DNA of 22,922 bases from Intoshia linei (lineage: Eukaryota; Orthonectida; Rhopaluridae): NCBI GenBank assembly GCA_001642005.1, contig LWCA01000577.1, forward strand, positions 1 to 22,922. Reading direction: 5' to 3'. Under the pieces are notes generated by a model, which was not told the DNA's origin, made no database searches, and worked only from the letters and a program-made list of their open reading frames with translations. Each line of letters starts with the position of its first letter. Positions within the stretch are counted from its first letter, which is position 1. The position numbers were made by a program, and so were the translations under genes. Below, in pieces: positions 9,893-20,330 of the stretch.

Positions 9893-10649
9893 TATATGGA
9901 TATTAAATATACAATGTACAGTGGTTTCTGTAAAATATGAATGTCAAGGGACCGGATATTTAAAATATTCATAATAAAGTTGGTTGTACAATATGAATAT
10001 GAATTAAGAATGAAGTGAATATTAACACAAATGTATAAGTAATTATTTTTGCAATGGAAAATAGTTTCTAATTTTATTGTTATTTTCAATTTTTTCTTTT
10101 ATAAGATCTGGTTTCATCATAGTTAAATATGTCATTATTTCTATATTTTTCTACAGCTTCAGCAGAACATTGATCAGTAGGGATTGAAAATAATTAAAAA
10201 TTAAGAATTGAAATAATTTTACGATGAGCAATTGCTTTAGCCAGGTTCTTAAGAGTAGTCGATCAAGTTTTTTTGGATAACCAATAAGTTTGAATAAATA
10301 ATTTTAAAAAATTAAAAAAAAATGTGAAAATATTGATTATAAAGTTGTAATAACTTCCCTGCATAATAAACAAGAGTGGATTAAAATTAAATATTTTTTT
10401 TAACTTTTTTACTGCTTTAAGATGTAAATAAAAATTTTTTAAATATGTTCTGAATTAACTGAAAATTTTTTGCAATTTAAATTAATAAATTCTAAGGACT
10501 CACTGTAAATAAGTTAAACAATGGATTTAAAAAAGCTAACAAAAAAATTTAAATTTGTGTACATGAGCCTACAATTATCATCTGGAGTGGACCACTGTTG
10601 GGCTGTCTATGGTCCTGAACGAGATAGGTGTATGATACAACTATACATC
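9893..10649. other. Intergenic stretch, no gene seen
   Basis: AT-rich sequence with no supported gene. At 9914-9990 the text TACAGTGGTTTCTGTAAAAT, followed by repeated TATGAATRT motifs, resembles the end of another pogo-like element. No partner end was found. Confidence 0.35.
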
Positions 10650-11155
10650 CAGGGATTGGAAATAATTGATTACAATTAATTATTTTGTATAAACCAATTA
10701 ATTGTTTGCTAAATATTAATTTTTCAATTAATTGGTTTTTTCATATAAATGAAAAAATATAAATTGAATCCTTTTATTGACAAATGTTTGGATGAAAAAA
10801 TTAATTAATGAACAGAAAAATTATGTATTTAACCTACTAGCTTGACTTTTATGTACTTCGAACAAACAGCATTCTAGTATTCATTATAACCACATGACAG
10901 ATTTTTAAAAATGATTATGATATTGTTATCAATCTTCAATTAATTGAAATTTTTTATCTTTCATAAAGCTATTAATTGTTAAATATTTTTTCATTTTTCA
11001 ATTAATTGCAAAAAATTCAATTAATTGCAATTATTTCATATAAATCAATTAATTGAAAAATAATTTTTGAACAAACAATGAATTGATTATTTTTCAATAA
11101 TTTTTACCAATTAATTGCAATTAAATAGGATGCAATCAATTAATTACCACCCCTG
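10650..11155. mobile_element. hAT MITE (506 bp) rich in CAATTAATTG palindromes
   Basis: The termini are CAGGGATTGGAAATAATTGA on the left and, reverse-complemented, CAGGGGTGGTAATTAATTGA on the right. A perfect 8-bp target duplication TATACATC flanks it (10642-10649 and 11156-11163). The exact 10-bp palindrome CAATTAATTG occurs seven times (first at 10695-10704) and many partial copies fill the rest, some touching the termini. There is no coding frame. Confidence 0.92.
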
Positions 11156-11377
11156 TATACATCTATACAGTTAATAACATTATTTGATTGATTTTTTAAT
11201 TTTTTTATAAATAAGTTCAACGTGTATCGATAAATTACCAACCCTATACTATTGGTATTTAAAATCTTCCTATTTTTCATTTTTCAAAAAATAATTGATT
11301 TGTTTTATTTTCATCAATTAATTCCAATTCCTTCTGATAACTGATCAAAATACCAGTCATTCAAATAATAATAATTA
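11156..11377. other. Short spacer with residual palindrome sequence
   Basis: The stretch carries a TCAATTAATTCC piece near 11315 and a CCAACCCTATAC piece near 11239 that resemble the neighbouring hAT element. They could be an older fragment. It also serves as the 3' flank of the LRR gene. Confidence 0.35.
11304..11309 (-). terminator. Candidate poly(A) signal AATAAA of the LRR gene
   Basis: AATAAA is read on the - strand about 70 bases beyond the proposed stop codon at 11378. This supports 11552-11378 as the terminal exon. Confidence 0.4.
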
Positions 11378-14300
11378 TTATAATAATAATACATATGAAA
11401 TTACCAATTTTTTAAAATTAATCGGCCTTATCGACAATAAGGGGTATTTGTGGTGTGGATCAATTTTTAACGTTTGTAGTAGAGGCAAAAATCTTAAACC
11501 AGCAGGGTACCATAAAATTTTATTACCAGTTAAATCGAGTTTCTTTAAATTCCTATAATACATTTAAGAAATAAACAACACAATTATTTCGGTATGTTAG
11601 AATACTTAACAATGACTGTAATTAATAATATCAAAAATTACATCATTTTATCCATTGCAATATCGAAATTATCAATAAAATTATACGACAAATCTAATTG
11701 TTCTAATAATTTCAAACTTCCCAAACTAAAAGAAAAAATAAAATTTATTTGATAATAAATAAGATTATTTACAATATTAATTATAATATTAATTATAATA
11801 TTAATTAGTTAACACGTAATGTACATGTAAATTTAATAATGTACTATGTTATGTTAGTTCTGCGTCATTTAAAAATTGGAATAAAAATAAAAAAAGTTCA
11901 TAGTTTAGATAAATTAATACTAATTCTTAACACAAAATTTGTGTCACAAATTATATAACACTTACAAACACTTAAAAAACTCACTATCATCAACATTATA
12001 ATTGTCAGTAAATTTTTGCGATTCTACGGATAATATTATTTTTATAATTAAATATCTATTATGACAATTTTTTAATTTATCTTTATTGTTATTATTATAT
12101 TTTACTCATATTCACAGTAAAAAATTGTAAAATTCCTTTATTTAGTTTAACATTATGCGCAATGCACACGTGAGTACTCCTTACATATTTATTACATAAA
12201 ATGAATGTCGGTGTGTTTTTGTGTGAGTTTTACCGTCTGATTAAAAACCTAAGAGTCCTAGAATTTAAAAAAAATTTCTAATACAGTTTTGTAATTTGTA
12301 TATTGAAGCCTACAAGTTTTATCTGACCGGATTAGAGCTACCACTATCCAAAAGTACCCAATATTTAGTAAGTTTTTAGTGCATTTTTATTCAAGTTTAT
12401 TTTTTAGTTTGTAGTTTATTTCATTTTAATAATTGTAATAACATATGAAAATATATATATGAAAAATTCCCTTAATTCCCACAGTTCTCACAATCAGTTC
12501 TACCTGGTCCTGTCCATATGCGCTGCATGTTACATAACATATACATTAAATTTATTATTGATTACTTGCAATGTATAATTTTAATCAAGCAATAAGGCAT
12601 GCTTAACACCAATAAATCCTTTAGAATTTTAATTTTTTCCGGGACTTTGTTAATAGGATTATTTCGAGCATATAAATACTTTAAATTTTTGCATTGGTAT
12701 ATTTGGTCAGGTATTTCCTAAATGAAACATTACTAATTATTGTAAATTAGGGGTCTTCCCCCTTTTTGATGAATGGCCACATTTTCTAAATTTAATAATT
12801 TTGTGGGCACGAAATCTATCGATTACTCATTTAAATGAAATATGTGCGACGCACGCACATTGTGCGCGTTACAGTTTAATTAAAAATTAAGAATCTCCAA
12901 AAATCCAATTTATAATACAGATTTTCGAGAATATTGTTTATTGCAAATTTTATTTTATTTGATTAAATTATAATTTATTTATTAAATATTAATTAATTTT
13001 CTTTTTTTACAAATTTTTATTTATATCGAGGCTGCGCCTGGAGATAAAAAAATTTAAATTTAAGAAAAAACTGGTCCAAAGGTTAATAAATTTAAATCAA
13101 ATTAATTACCTGAAAATGATTATACGATATGTTCAAGTATATTAAATTGTCAGCAATTATAGGAATTTTCGGTAGTTTGTCAATATTTAATGCCTAAAAT
13201 TAATATATGGTAATTAAACTTTTCAAATGTATCAAATTTTGAATATTTGAATATTTCAAATATTTCGAGCACTGATAATTTTTTTAAAATGAATTTAACC
13301 TTAACGGATAGGACATGTCCTTGACTATAAACGCAATCAAATATAGCTAGATTAATCGGATTAATTTTGGAGTGTATAGATTTATCTAAAATGAATTATA
13401 GTACCAAAATGTAATATAGTGTTTTTATTTTATGTTAACAATTTTTAATAAATATTAACGATTTTTTATCTAAGGCAGTGTTTTTCAACCTTTTAAGTGT
13501 CATACTTCACTTTTATTTTTACGAAATTTCTACGGAAATTCCTGATATACATGTAAATGTGATTTTGTCAATGATTACTGATAATCTGATTTAACTAATT
13601 ATCATTGTAATCAAAAACGATCTCTCTGTGTAAAAATATCTCTAAATATACATATGTATATGTAAATTTTAATAAAAATTAAGCTTATCAATGAATTTGT
13701 AGCAATAGAAATCATGGATAACTAATCAATTATTTTTTTTTTCTAAAATTTTTAAATCTCAACCAAATATTCACAAGCCCCACTAGTGGGGCGCACGCCC
13801 CACGTTGAGAATCACTGATCTAAAATTAACGATTTTTTCTGTTCAATATGAATATAAGGGTACTAAATTTTATTAGTTTTCATATTATCGTGGTAAGTGA
13901 ATACTGAAAAAAATGTACACAAATAATTAGTATCAAAATGTTAAAGTTAATTTTTTATTTCAAAATTCTTTAAATCATTCTAAATGCTTAAATAAATTTT
14001 TATTATGTGAAGTTTTCATTTTTAACAGGATTGACTGTATTTACTATCATTGCGGAAATGTCATTTTTCACTTTAGTTTATTATTGTATATCATGAAAAT
14101 AAAAAAAAATTATTTTTTAAAGTGTTTCATTGCTCCAAAAAAACTGGTTGGTGGATACTAATTCGTCATATATTATTCAAAAACTCATAATAGCAAGAAA
14201 TATGATCATTTAAATGTTATTATTTAAAAAAATTATACTCCATTCACAATATTGTTACTATGGTGATAATTCCATATTAACATGAAGGAATTGACAAATT

Positions 14301-16325
14301 TGCAATTCCATTAATAAGACTTAGAATCACTACAATTTTTGTACCATTACCAGGGTCAATATATGAGTAAAAACAATGTAAATTCTATGCTATATGTGTT
14401 TTTGGTTTTTAAATATTTTCTATTTCTAAGTTATAAAAGGCTAAAGACCAGGGATTTCAATTATGTGTTTCCCAATTGTGGCATGTGCGTTCTAATATAA
14501 ATTTTTATTTTTAAAAAAAAAGTTTTTACAAATACATATTATATTATACACATATTGATATAATCATAACTACAGTATTATAATACTGTATCTGTTTTTT
14601 TTTACAGTTTTTTCATATATTTTTCATGATTATTTATTCATGGTTACAATTTTATCATTATTTGTACACTTACTCCATTATGGTTGCTCTTATTTCAATT
14701 TTATGAATTAAAATTATTATAAATTTATTAAAACTGTTAGTTTTAACAGAATATTTTAAGTAAAGATTTTTTTGTGCGGTCCGCGCAATAATTTTGTTTT
14801 ACATTTGTCCCGCCAAGCAAATTGAGTCTGACACCTCTGCTAAAGACGATAAAATTTAGTCTAAATCGACTATTTTTTAGCATTGAAACCAGGATCACCT
14901 GCACAGATCATAAACCACACTAATTGACAATTAGCACAAAATTATTGTGAAAAACGATAAATGTATATTTTAAAGTTCTTACCATTCTCGGGTTTAGTTT
15001 CAGTTCTAGGTGCAAAATATAAAATTTGAACTTGTATTTTGTTAATTTTCTGACTTATTCTTCTAAATAAAATACATGTAAGACGATAAATATAAAATTA
15101 AATCATGTTAATAATATATACAATATTATTAATAATACATGTATGCGTGTTAACAATAAAACCGTAAAGATAACCGTAACAATAAAGATTAATTAACAAT
15201 TAAATTTAAAATTTTAAAGGTTTACTCCATTTCCGATATAATCAAAAAAGCTGTATCGAAATAATAAAATGAATAAAAATATTACTTGAGTTCAACATTC
15301 GAAAAAGAATCCTTAACATCACATTGAAAAATAGCTCTATTAACAACCAAAATTTTCAAACAATTTGTACTGAAACTGTCATGTAAATATCCCCATTTAT
15401 TTTTATAAAATTGATAATTAAGTAATTTTACATGCAACTCATTTGTGGGTACATGAAAATTTTGTGAAATAAACATTTTAATTTGCAATAAATAATTCAA
15501 TACGACAAGATGTTGTGGAATTTTAATATCCTTTTCCGGGAAATTTAAAATTAAATTTTTGACACATGATTTACGATTCCAGTAATTTGTTGAATTTGAA
15601 TTTATAATGGACAAATAATGGCAAATAAGATGTTCAAATTTAATACAATTTATTGAAGAAAGTTGAGTATCATGAATATATTGTAATCTTTTATAAAAAG
15701 CTCTTCTTGCTGCATTAATATTGGGAGTATTGTTCAATTGTGGTAAGCGATTACTATTCATTTTACAAGAATCTTCATTAAATACATCAGTATGTGTGTC
15801 AATTATAGTCAATTTTTTCTTTTTAACGGTAATATTGCTTTCAATCAATAAATTATTGTACATTTCGCCACTTTTCATGTAATTATCAAAAACTGTATCA
15901 ACCAAACATTTTAAAACATTTTTCTCTTTAGATTTTATTATTATTGATGGATAAAAATTGTAAGTACATCGAGATGTACTTAAACGTAAGTTTCGTTTAA
16001 AATTATCCTTTTTTATTTTGTAATAATCATTTTTTAATTTCGCTACAGACATGTGATACATTTTTTTAGTTGTTTTTGAATTTGATGTTCCAATTTCATT
16101 TGATTTTTCAATCAATTCGTTTCGTTTCACAAATTGATTAAAATAATTTTGACACGAGCAATCTACACATTTACAGTCGTTTTTTTTCGTTTCTAGTTTT
16201 TTCTTTTTCAGGTTTTTCTCGTATTGTCTTATTGTTATTTTTATTTTTTCGTTCCATGATATTTCGTTTTTCAATGGTTTTAATGTTCTAAGTGGTTTTA
16301 CAGGTTTTAAAGAATGTAATTTCAT
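11378..16325 (-). CDS. Leucine-rich-repeat protein, seven exons, about 566 aa
   Basis: Exons (- strand) are 16325-15286, 15062-14983, 13385-13300, 13193-13110, 12717-12566, 11725-11642 and 11552-11378. Every intron is GT-AG and every junction keeps frame. An in-frame TAA precedes the start. The first 346 residues are Lys/Asn-rich and basic, with a Cys cluster (CKCVDCSC, 51-58). The LRRs occupy about residues 390-550: LIYLNISYNHFQ, LKYLYARNNPINKVPEKI, LLVLSMPYC, LEQLDLSYNFI and LKKLDLTGNKI, mostly spaced 21-25 residues as in short cytosolic LRR proteins. No signal peptide or membrane segment is visible, so it is probably an intracellular protein-binding scaffold. Exon 5 could instead end at 12608, also in phase, but the longer form keeps one more repeat. 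The last exon might continue through a GTAATT donor at 11404. C-terminal LRRs and length recall LRRC63-type proteins, but I cannot confirm this. Confidence 0.82.
12748..12875. mobile_element. Probable hAT left end in LRR intron 4
   Basis: TAGGGGTCTTCCCCCTTTTT, then GATGAATGGCCACATTTT and TAATAATTTTGTGGGC, follow the usual order of a hAT terminal region (CAGGGGTC... then a 'gaatggccaca' block). A GC-rich block (tgtgcgacgcacgcacattg) follows. No matching right end or target duplication was found. Confidence 0.45.
13476..13817. mobile_element. hAT-type MITE (342 bp) in LRR intron 2
   Basis: The left end is CAGTGTTTTTCAACCTTTTA. The right end, reverse-complemented, is CAGTGATTCTCAACGTGGGG followed by CGTGCGCCCC. 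The flanks ATCTAAGG (13468-13475) and ATCTAAAA (13818-13825) agree at 6 of 8 bases. It has no coding capacity. It lies about 90 bases from the acceptor of exon 3. Confidence 0.88.
14449..14839. mobile_element. hAT-type MITE (391 bp) in LRR intron 2
   Basis: The left end is CAGGGATTTCAATTATGTGT. The right end, reverse-complemented, is CAGAGGTGTCAGACTCAATT followed by a GGCGGGAC block. A perfect 8-bp target duplication CTAAAGAC is present at 14441-14448 and 14840-14847. No transposase frame is present. Confidence 0.92.
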
Positions 16326-17475
16326 TTTTTATTAAAGTTTGTTGGACTCATTCTGTTCAGGAATCTTGTTTTGTTCGTATCTATGTTTATGTTGTATTAA
16401 TTGACTAAAGGCAATTGTTGGTATATATATTTTAATTTTGTCAAATATTGAAATATTCAGATTAATTAATTAGTTTTAATTAATTAATTCAGATTTAGAT
16501 GTAGACTTTGAAATGTAGGGATTAAAAGTAAAGATTTACAGTTCGACAGTTTGATTATTTATTAATTTTAATTAACAATTTTAATTCAAGTTTCAAAATG
16601 TTGATAAATGACATTTCTCTTTTTTCTCTTAAACATACAGATTATTTATTCTATTTGTCGTATTTATTACGATATCGTATCACGTATCACGATTTATTGC
16701 ACTTAAAAATGTTATAAATTTAATTTTGATTTTTGATTGTTACAGTGTAAAAATTTGGATATTCGTTCATGGTATTATCCTAATTATTGTTAATACAGTC
16801 AATATTGCTAGTGTGAACGTCCTTCTATGTGAACTTCGTTTAATGTTAAAAATGTAACAATAAAAGAAAATAATCATAAAAATTCGTATAGTAACCATTT
16901 TATTATACAGTTGTGATAGATTAAGCGGACTATGGACCAGAATTGCCAGAAAGTGCGTAATTCGTGCATTTCCATTAGTAATGTACATTTGAATGCACTT
17001 TACAACTTTAAATATCAACGCACTTCTTATTAATTTAATTTATTCCACGCTTATATATCTTTATAAACCATGAAATTTTATAGCTCAATTATTTTTAACA
17101 TATAATTGTAGAATAAAAAGTTTAGTTTATTGTAATATTTTAATTTTAATTTAACATTTCCACAAATTCTATGTATTTATAAATAAATTATACAACACTT
17201 TAAAATTTTGTAAAATTAATATCATTAAAAAACTCAATAAATTTTAAAATATTCTGTGTCCGTCCATGTCAATCAATTTTATCACGATGATTATAATCAC
17301 GTTTTTTTTATCACAATTAATTTAATAAACTTAGTTTTTATTATGATTTTTTTTATCAATGTTCGTTTTTATCACGATTTTAATTAATTTTCAATTTTAT
17401 ATAGCTGATTTTCAAATTATTATTAGAAAAAAATTGGTTCAACTATATTTATTAATCAATCGCTTATTTTTTTGA
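16326..17475. other. Upstream region of the LRR gene, no other gene seen
   Basis: The first few hundred bases should hold the promoter and 5' UTR of the LRR gene. A TTAATTAATTAG/TTTTAATTAATTAA inverted stretch lies near 16460-16490. The open frame at 16767-17018 has no recognisable domain. The right part carries the ATCACGAT repeats described separately. Confidence 0.4.
17274..17380. repeat. Irregular repeats of TTTTTATCACGAT
   Basis: Variants of this 13-mer occur at about 17277-17288, 17306-17320, 17340-17356 and 17365-17377. Related sequence (TTTCGTGATAAAAACT and ATAATCGTGTTAAAAAA) recurs at 17573-17616, partly inverted, on the other side of the hAT end at 17543. It is unclear whether this is a decayed satellite or a mobile element. 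Confidence 0.5.
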
Positions 17476-17479
17476 TTGG

Positions 17480-17543
17480 TGTGTCGCGAAATTTTTTAAG
17501 ATTGAAATATGTGTCGCCAACCAAAAATGGTTGGAATGCACTG
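17480..17543. mobile_element. hAT right-end fragment
   Basis: Reverse-complemented, the end reads CAGTGCATTCCAACCATTTT, then TGGTTGGCGACACAT. This is the familiar CAGTGNTTCCCAACC type of hAT terminus with a 'cgacac' block. CCAACCAAAAATGGTTGG forms a hairpin. No left end or CTCTAATC target duplication was found, so the element is truncated or disrupted. Confidence 0.65.
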
Positions 17544-17781
17544 CTCTAATCCATTTAATATTCCATCTCAAGTTTCGTGATAAAAACTAACATGATTATA
17601 ATAATCGTGTTAAAAAATATGTGCACCGTGTCCATCTATTTTATGTTTGCATTTCAACAGTTTAAATGAACCGAATACTTGTTATTTTTATCAAATAATT
17701 TCGGATATTTGAATTGTTTAAATATTAAGGAAACTATTTATCAAAACCCACTTATTTTAGTAAGTAGTGACTCATAGACTT
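17544..17781. other. Spacer without gene
   Basis: Apart from the inverted ATCACGAT-type repeats at 17573-17616, nothing is recognised. Confidence 0.35.
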
Positions 17782-18518
17782 TTACATTTTGTCACATAAG
17801 CCTTCTAGTTCACTATTTTTAAACTCTCAACCATTGTCTGTATGCAAAATTTTGGGCGGACCATATCTATCAAAGATTTTTTGAAATTTAGACCGCATTT
17901 TAATTGCACTTTTTTCCTTTAATTTAGCTACCCACATATATTTCGAATAGCAGTCAATAATATTCAAAATATATTTGTTATTTACATCTTGATATTCTAG
18001 AAGGCTTATGCAGTCAGCCATGTATCGTTCACGTACTTTAAGTGTAATTATGGGACGTATAGGTGTTACAGTTGTTAATCCAAATCCTTGTTGACATATT
18101 TGACATTCAGAAACTATTTTGGCTATTTCATTTTGTTTAATATTGAAAAATCGTTCATCAATAAACCTCTTAGTTTAAAGACAAAATTTACTAAATTATT
18201 CATAATCGTACCTTTATCACTCCACAATGGCCATCTATGTGTATATTTTTAATACATTCTTTTTTTGCATTTACTTCATTATCACTAAAAACTTTCAGCT
18301 TTGATTCTCCTTTAATTAGAACATTTAATATATACGGCATAAATAACTTAAAAACCTTTCAAAAAAAACAATTCACCATCTTTAACTGTAAAGTTTTGAG
18401 CTTTCATCTTGATTTTGTATTTTTCTAGTTTACTCAAAGTAATTAGATCTTCTCCTTGCAAAATATTAATTACATTTATTTTATCTTGCACAGTTTTAAA
18501 GGTCAAATTCTTAACCAT
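17782..18518 (-). pseudogene. Integrase-core (retroviral-type rve) pseudogene with H2C2 zinc-binding domain
   Basis: The starting frame from 18518 (MVKNLTFKTVQDKINVINIL) runs to a TAA. A +1 shift there restores a second segment that ends with IHIDGHCGVIK, the HH half of an integrase H2C2 zinc finger. A 43-base interruption follows. Reading then resumes as RFIDERFFNIKQNEIAKIVS, ECQICQQ (the CC half), MADCISLLEY (first catalytic Asp), KYILNIIDCYSKYMWVAKLK and HTDNG (second Asp). A TGA at 17829-17827 interrupts before EFKNSELEGL, and the frame stops at 17782 without reaching the catalytic Glu. Such integrases insert DNA copies of retroelements or Ginger/KRBA2-like DNA transposons. No reverse transcriptase or long terminal repeat is visible, so I cannot choose between them. 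It is clearly inactive. Confidence 0.8.
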
Positions 18519-18649
18519 GATGGATTGTATAACGATAAAACAATTTTTAGTGTAGCTATTATAAAATTTTTGAATTGAATTTAATTTGACTATAGCAATT
18601 ACACTTTATATTTGGTAACCGTTTTAAAATGGTAATTGTTTTGACATAC

Positions 18650-19430
18650 GACACTTACTGTTGATGAAAAGAATAAAATTCTGAAAATATTGGATAACAG
18701 AATATCGATAATGAAATAGCTTCAAATTTAGAACGCGATCATCGCACAATCCGTCGATATATAGAAAACCATTCCAACAAGAGAAAAAGAAAGGCAAAGG
18801 GATTATTCAGAAGAGTATCTGTTAAAGATATACCCATATTAAACTAGAAATGGTTCGAAACCCTCTTAGCACTTTTCTAGAGATATTTAAATCATCAGGA
18901 TTAACTGATATACCCAAAACTACGAGATGAAGAATATTAAAAACGGTTGGTAAAGTCAGTCATGCTAAAGGTAAACCAGGTTTAACCAAACGACACCTGG
19001 AATTTACGATGATTCTGGGCTAAAAATTACATGAAGATAAATTTTTCAAATGTAATTTTTACCGATGAAACCAGAATATCTTTAGATGGGCCAGATTAGT
19101 GGAGTAAGGGTTGGTTAGTGAATAAACAGATCATTACCAAACCGTTTAAGGCGGCATAAAGGAGTGGGAGTATAATGATTTAAGCAGGCATTGTGAAAGA
19201 CACTATTATTGGGCTTTTTAAGTTAAATGATTGAGTCAAAATTAATTCTGAAACATATTGCGCGTTTTTAAAAAATAACGATTTTTCGTGAATAAAAAAA
19301 AGAGGAAAAAGCTTTCTTAAAAATTTTATTTTTATGCATGATTATGCCCCAAGTCACGCATCCCATCATACAAAAGTATATCTTTCATCAAATGGCTATG
19401 GATATGAAAAAAAAAAATATGTATAATGAG
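18650..19430 (+). pseudogene. Tc1-type transposase pseudogene
   Basis: The piece near 18700-18790 reads DNEIASNLERDHRTIRRYIE, a helix-turn-helix of Tc1 transposases. It is followed by a Lys/Arg-rich linker (NKRKRKAKGLFRRVS). VIFTDETRISLDGPD near 19052-19096 holds the first catalytic Asp, ending in a TAG where Trp is usual. FMHDYAPSHASHHTKVYLSS near 19331-19390 holds the second Asp. Several in-frame stops and frameshifts separate these pieces, and the third acidic residue is not found. The relic is degenerate over its whole length. It is not in the same orientation as the integrase pseudogene beside it. No clear terminal repeats were recognised. Confidence 0.85.
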
Positions 19431-19528
19431 GTGTATCCTGACAAAAGTAAATTAAAAAACAGTACTTTTGACTAGGGTTGACAATTAACCGAAAATATTA
19501 AAACCGAAAAATTAAAGAATGGTATATG

Positions 19529-20022
19529 CAGAGCCGTTTTAAGGCACTTCGTGGCCCTGGGCTAAGCAAAGGACCGAAAGCCCTTTCAAATTTTGAGCGA
19601 AGCGATAAAAAAATTAAAGGCCCATTTTTAGAAGCCCCGTTTTTAAAAATTAATAAGAGAAAATCAAAATTTTCCTACTTCGTTTTTTTGAATATTTACG
19701 TAATAGAAAGGTTTTAATGTTTAATATTATCATTTGAAACAGTTTTTATGTCAATATTATATGATAAACATTGTAGAATATATTGTAAATTGAATATTTA
19801 CAAGAATTTTCATTCTTTAAACTATTTTCTATCTAGCTATTTGAATTCCCACACTTTAAAACTTATAAACTGTTTCTTGAGATAAAAATTTGAAGTATTT
19901 TTTAATAAATTGGTGGCCTCTTTTTAAGATATAAGTGTAACGTACTTTTATTAATTTGTGGTTTTTTTTAATGAGTGGCCCTACGCTACAGCCCATATTG
20001 CTCATGCCTTAAAAAGGCTCTA
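19529..20022. mobile_element. hAT-type non-autonomous element (494 bp)
   Basis: The left end is CAGAGCCGTTTTAAGGCACT, then a TCGTGGCCCTGGGC block. The right end, reverse-complemented, is TAGAGCCTTTTTAAGGCATG with a GGGCTGTAGCGTAGGGCCAC block. The perfect 8-bp target duplication GGTATATG is at 19521-19528 and 20023-20030. The open frame at 19526-19717 is terminal-repeat sequence, not a gene. Confidence 0.93.
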
Positions 20023-20030
20023 GGTATATG

Positions 20031-20330
20031 GAATCATATATTATCAATCGAATTATATATCTAACCACATGAAACTAATAGAAGTCCCGCGATTTCAGGG
20101 CTGCGGGCAAACAAATAGTGATGGTAAAATATTGGTTTTATCTGAAATTAACTTTATTTTATTTTTATAAAGATCATTGATAAATAACAAATGCTCGAGG
20201 GTTATTCTTAACGAAATTAAAATTTTTTTTATTCATTTTGTTCAGCATAGCAAAAAATCCAGATACTGAAATATCCTTTTTTTAATTGAGAAAAGTTGTA
20301 AAAGTTAACACCCTATTGTACATTATAGTT
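20031..20330. other. Spacer without gene
   Basis: Only a short GC-rich palindrome-like piece (CCCGCGATTTCAGGGCTGCGGG, about 20086-20107) interrupts AT-rich sequence. Confidence 0.35.

Noticed and set aside
9874-10089. Open frame overlapping the Tigger right end
   Set aside because: It begins outside and ends within the terminal repeat, and has no recognisable domain.
10650-11155. CAATTAATTG array considered as a CRISPR-like or satellite array
   Set aside because: Spacing is irregular, there are no unique spacers of constant size, and the ends and target duplication show it is a hAT element.
16767-17018. 83-codon frame with hydrophobic residues upstream of the LRR gene
   Set aside because: No conserved motif, splice support or promoter; the hydrophobicity follows from T-rich codons.
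19526-19717. 63-codon frame near the 19529 element
   Set aside because: It starts within the target duplication and reads through the hAT terminal repeat, so it is not a gene.
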